DNA of 64,000 nucleotides from positions 5,218,001-5,282,000 of the forward strand of contig NC_134464.1 of the NCBI RefSeq assembly GCF_047948215.1, given 5' to 3'. Below the pieces are notes generated by a model. The model was not told the DNA's origin, did not search any database, and saw nothing but the letters and a program-made list of their open reading frames with translations. Below, in pieces: positions 60,290-64,000 of the stretch (position 1 is its first letter; each line of letters opens with the position of its first letter). Source of the DNA: Lycorma delicatula. Lineage: Eukaryota > Arthropoda > Insecta > Hemiptera > Fulgoridae. Position numbers and translations under genes: made by a program.

Positions 60290-60541
60290 AATTATATATC
60301 AATACCGACGGACCATGATTAATAAAATTAATTACTGTACTGCCTGAAAATTATTGTTAGGAATGTTTTGATGTTTATTTATTTACCTGTTACAATATCA
60401 GCGTACAAAAATGGAAAATATTGTAATGAATTAGCATTTTGTGTATTTCGGTTTTGGATTTGACCGAAATCAAAAAAAAAAAGAAAAAAGAAATTAAATA
60501 AGGACAATTAACTTCTGCGTATTGCATGGATGTAAGCGTAC

Positions 60542-60563
60542 GTGCGCGCTCGCGCGCGCGCGC
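60542..60563. repeat. CG-rich alternating run
   Basis: GTGCGCGCTCGCGCGCGCGC: alternating purine-pyrimidine, a Z-DNA-prone pattern. Confidence 0.7.
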
Positions 60564-60600
60564 ATGATATTTACATGATCTCGTATTTATTTTTATCGTG

Positions 60601-60833
60601 AGCTTAGTGGTAAAACTGACCGAGTCCATTTTTTTTAAATTGCACATTTTCAAAATGTAAATGAGGTTATCTTTCAGCGGTAAAAGCGTCCAAGTCCTAG
60701 TCTGTTACAACGAGAAACTAACAGAGGTTTGTGAAACGATCAAGTCCTGATAAACAAATCCGCTGAGAGGTAAACACGACTAAAATTGTTGTACTGTAAA
60801 AACGGTAAAATCGCATACATTTACCGCTAAGCT
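60601..60833. repeat. Small element-like segment with 14-base inverted ends
   Basis: AGCTTAGTGGTAAA at 60601-60614 and the complement of AGCTTAGCGGTAAA at 60820-60833. Related phrases TCAGCGGTAAAAGCGTCCAA (60674) and GCTGAGAGGTAAA (near 60762) lie inside. It could be a short MITE or an array of a degenerate tRNA-like unit. Confidence 0.4.
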
Positions 60834-62560
60834 GACAATATATTTATTTATTTGTGTTTGTGCGTGTCGGAATGCGTTTCGTTTTAATGTCTTTGAAATT
60901 GATTAACGTATAATTAAGAAATGTCTTATCCTTTTATTTTACATCTAGTGTCTCAAGATATTTAGAGGTTCATTTTGGCGAAAAGTTTACCGGGGAATCG
61001 TTTAATAATAATAAAAAAAAAGCGAAGAGATTTGTCAGAATGTTTTTACAGGCGATCGCTAGCAGCGTAAAATAATTTTCAAAACTTTCTCGTTCCTTCG
61101 TCTCCGTTTAAATAAGACAGTTAATAAAATTTTTCGTAAATTTATTTATAGTTCGTAAATTTAATTTAAGAGTAAAAGCTAAGGGACCTTAGCGTCATTC
61201 GTAAGAAGGAAAGGATTAATTTAAAGATTTTTAATTTTTTATACGACGATCGGTATTTATAATTTTTTGTAAAAGTGCTATATAGACCGATTCAGCCCCT
61301 TAAATTACATAATTATTGCACGTAGGCCGGGGCAAAAATTTCACCCGGTAATTTTTAAATATTATTATTAGTAATAAAAATAAATACTTTAAAAACTACA
61401 AGTTTCTTCAAAATCGAGAAAAGCGGGGTTAAATACTAGCGGTTATATGAGGCAACCGTTTTCTAGCTTTTAGTGATGTTTACTACTTACGTACGTTTTA
61501 ACCAAATTAATTCAAACTACGATCGAAAAAAGCGGTTCATTTAATTTTCGTTATACAAACAGTAAATATATATAAACCGAATCTGTTATTTTGTTTAAAT
61601 TTTATAGCTAAAAATTAAAAAAAGATGTAACTTAGCCGATTATAATCGTTTTTCGGTTAATATTTTCTACGTAACTGTAAATTAAAAAAGTATTCTTTCG
61701 CGTAGAGCCGTTAATAATAAGATTCTGTTGTTACATTCTACCGATTTTTAATCAGCGTGTTAAATTTTTACTACGCTCGTAGCGGTAGTTGTCACACAGT
61801 GTGTTTGTATCTCGGTTAGAGGCACAAATCGTTGTTGGCAACTCGACCGCTATCGGTGAGATGTTCTATTTATAAACCGATTCTTCTGACACACGATGGC
61901 TGTTCCTGCATCTCTATTTTGCTTTATTTATTTCTTCCCCTCTCACACTCTCTCTCTCTATTATGTGCGCTTATAATAATTTTTTTCATTAATATTACAG
62001 ACTTTAAAATCTTTATTATACTTTTTTATTAATTAATTTATTATAATCTATTTATTAATTTATTTACCGATTTTTATTACAGACTTTAACGTTTTTATCA
62101 TCGGTCTATAGATATATATTAGTTTTAATTTTTTATTAAATATCAGGAATCGTAAAATAAGCTGCGATTTTAATCTTGGCGACGAATGGATATCTGTGAT
62201 GTTTTAATGTTTGATTCTTTGTTTTGTGAAAGTCAAATGCGGAACTTGGTTTTTACTAAAAGTCCACGATTAGATTATAAATGCTGTTTTTGCTTAATTT
62301 TTAGTAAAGAAAAATAATAATAGTTAGTATATGTAACGAATAATTTTTGAAAATATATTACACTTTGGAATTAATATCGAAGATTAAATTCCGGTTCCGT
62401 GGAATACAAATAATAATTAATCTTAAGATAAATTATACATAACGAACGATTTGATAAATAAAAAATTTTTGGGATATCCGGTGCGACTTTATTTCATCAG
62501 GCGCTGAAAATAACTTCGATCCTTATTATTGAAATGATATCTGAACAGCTTAACTGTATT
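60834..62560. other. AT-rich non-coding
   Basis: A TC run lies at about 61940-61960. No gene recognised. Confidence 0.4.
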
Positions 62561-62830
62561 TTCCCGGGTTTTTTTTGAGGGGGGTCGGAAAATGTATGAT
62601 TCCGAATCTGTCCTCAGAAAAATTCGGGGGGGCCGTGGGTCAGGGGGGGAGGTTGAATATATATCCGACCAAAAGTGCACCCCAAAAATTGAGGGGGTGG
62701 GTGGTCTGTGGAAGGTATTGGTCTCGGATCGGATAGATCCGAGAGGATTTTGGAAAATATTGGTCAGGGAAGGAGTTATTTGGAAAGGAACATTCCCTTT
62801 CTTTATAAGAGCCTCAAACACTTGAAAAAG
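62561..62830. repeat. G-rich low-complexity segment with a palindrome
   Basis: Runs of G (GGGGGGGCCGTGGGTCAGGG and GGGGGGAGG) on the plus strand. A perfect inverted repeat CTCGGATC-GGATA-GATCCGAG lies at 62723-62743. Open frames on both strands (110 and 77 codons) overlap each other and probably reflect the stop-poor composition. Confidence 0.45.
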
Positions 62831-63509
62831 AAATTCTACTAGTATAACTTATTTTGTCGATAATTATTCTAAGTTGTTGTTAACTACAACAGCCGTGACA
62901 TCACAAACTTGTGGTTACTTGTCTATTGACTTAAGTTATTTTCGCTAACCTCAACGGCCAGTTTAACATTGGCTCTTATGGAGAAAAACGTTACGACAGA
63001 AAAAAAAAACGTAATTACAGCACAGTCCGGTCACCAAAATTCACAAAATTTAACACAATTGTCCGTTATCCTTACCTCGAAATGATTCACTACTTGTCCG
63101 ATAAAAAAGCCGCATAAAACGCAGAGCCAGAAATACACGTCCACTCAGGCTGAGTATCCACACTCGACTGAATCGATACTTAAAGTCTTCGATCGTTACT
63201 TTGCTGTTTCCGGTTCGAATAAATATCCCGAGGAATCGTGAGAGGAATTGATGCCCGCCGTTTAGACTTTGGAAAACTTAAAAGAGTGAGGCTTACCTTC
63301 GTTTAAGGTTTTCGTCTCTTCCGATTTCTGCGCGAATAAATTGTAATTTTCCCAGCGTTCGTCGTTAATCTTTATTTTTTATCCTTTATTTCCCGTTCTG
63401 GTTCTGTGAATGCAGATCGGACTTTCTTATTCCTTAAATATCTCTTTTTAGCGAATCGTATAGACCGATTTATAAATAGACATTTTTCCCCGTAACCGAA
63501 TTTTTTTTT
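62831..63509. other. Non-coding, moderately GC-richer
   Basis: No exon or repeat recognised. Composition is less AT-rich than most of the window. Confidence 0.35.
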
Positions 63510-63665
63510 AATTCGCTCGATTATATCTACATAAGCTTGAAGGTCGTGTGAGATATGAAAATGGAATTTTGAAGCGTATGAAAAAATGCCACGCCTGACC
63601 GGGATTCGAACCCGGGACTTCCGGATGTAAGGCCGAGACGCTACCACTCCGCCACGGAGATCGGC
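63510..63665 (-). repeat. tRNA-derived SINE, family B, copy 5 (best-preserved head)
   Basis: The minus strand reads GCCGATCTCCGTGGCGGAGT, then GGTAGCGTCTCGGCC, a perfect B-box GGTTCGAATCC, and GGTCAGGCGTGGCATTTTTT. The body then gives TTCAAGCTTATGTAGATATA as in the copy at 8382. The head resembles a tRNA, but the continuing body shared with other copies marks it as a SINE. Confidence 0.75.
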
Positions 63666-64000
63666 GTTTTGAAATTTATTGTCGTAAGATAGGAAGAACA
63701 GGAACGGATCCGCGATTTATTCTACGAGTTATTAGCGACTGTGTCGGGCTAACTCGTTATACGTTTTCCAGATTACCAGGAATCGAAGCCCGGTTGTTTA
63801 GGATAAAAAATAAGCGTGCCGATGAGACGGATCAGTATCGGTTTAGCTTTAATACGTTCTTAAAGGTTCCTAAAAGGATATCGACGGTTTTTCCTGTTAT
63901 TACCTGTAACGATAAAAAAATAATTAAATTCATTACTTTTCGACGGTTACGTCCTTCTCTGTTTGTAATTAAATATTACGGCTAACCGTATATCTAAAGA
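63666..64000. other. Non-coding
   Basis: Nothing recognised. The 63-codon frame at 63794-63985 has no motif. Confidence 0.35.

Noticed and set aside
62489..62825. 110-codon minus and 77-codon plus frames
   Set aside because: They overlap on opposite strands in G-rich, stop-poor DNA and have no recognisable motif.
63590..63665. A functional tRNA gene on the minus strand
   Set aside because: A and B boxes are good, but the sequence continues into the body shared with other family B SINEs and lacks a clean acceptor stem.

Overview
This window looks like a stretch of insect nuclear DNA. It is AT-rich by eye, full of microsatellites and decayed transposable elements, and has no bacterial-style gene packing. 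Several arthropod-type non-LTR retrotransposon, SINE and mariner relics can be read through their frameshifts. I suspect a hemipteran from the style of the repeats, but that is a weak impression. No intact long reading frame is present.

Host-gene evidence is thin. The best candidate is one 120-base exon on the + strand at 46775-46894, with a polypyrimidine/AG acceptor, a GTAAGT donor and an exactly in-frame 40-codon proline-rich peptide. A GC-rich promoter-like block with a short ORF in good start context lies at about 24360-24882. A possible terminal exon lies at 52289-52417. They could belong to one long-intron + strand gene, with most of the window being intron, but nothing in the sequence proves a link.

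Layout: 1-310 AT palindromes; 2740-5900 a decayed Jockey-like LINE (- strand; gag zinc knuckles, endonuclease, RT); 8382-9116 a tRNA-SINE and a copy of an abundant repeat called here AGT; 10630-11780 an RT relic; 12040-12200 a possible promoter; 19190-19700 a LINE C-terminal relic; 22530-22960 two opposed SINEs; 24360-25191 the promoter/ORF block; 27454-31330 SINEs, AC microsatellites and AGT repeats; 31960-33121 a related long repeat and a snap-back element; 33811-36182 a mariner-like transposon with inverted repeats of roughly 0.5 kb; 36714-45930 SINE, LINE tails and AGT repeats; 46775-46894 the exon; 47440-47790 a LINE tail; 48360-48800 a GC-rich repeat; 49963-51829 a broken copy of a multicopy hypothetical gene split by a SINE with a clear target-site duplication; 53370-53900 a second mariner-type relic; 54990-56360 another LINE; 56405-58055 repeats; 59676-60289 a large near-perfect snap-back repeat; 63510-63665 a SINE.

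The transposon coding regions are all dead: each has frameshifts, stops or missing catalytic residues. The structurally most unusual items are the very long terminal repeats of the mariner-like element, the two snap-back elements that share a short motif, and the AGT repeat family, which combines inverted end motifs with an internal tRNA-like B box. All alignments and identities here were made by eye.
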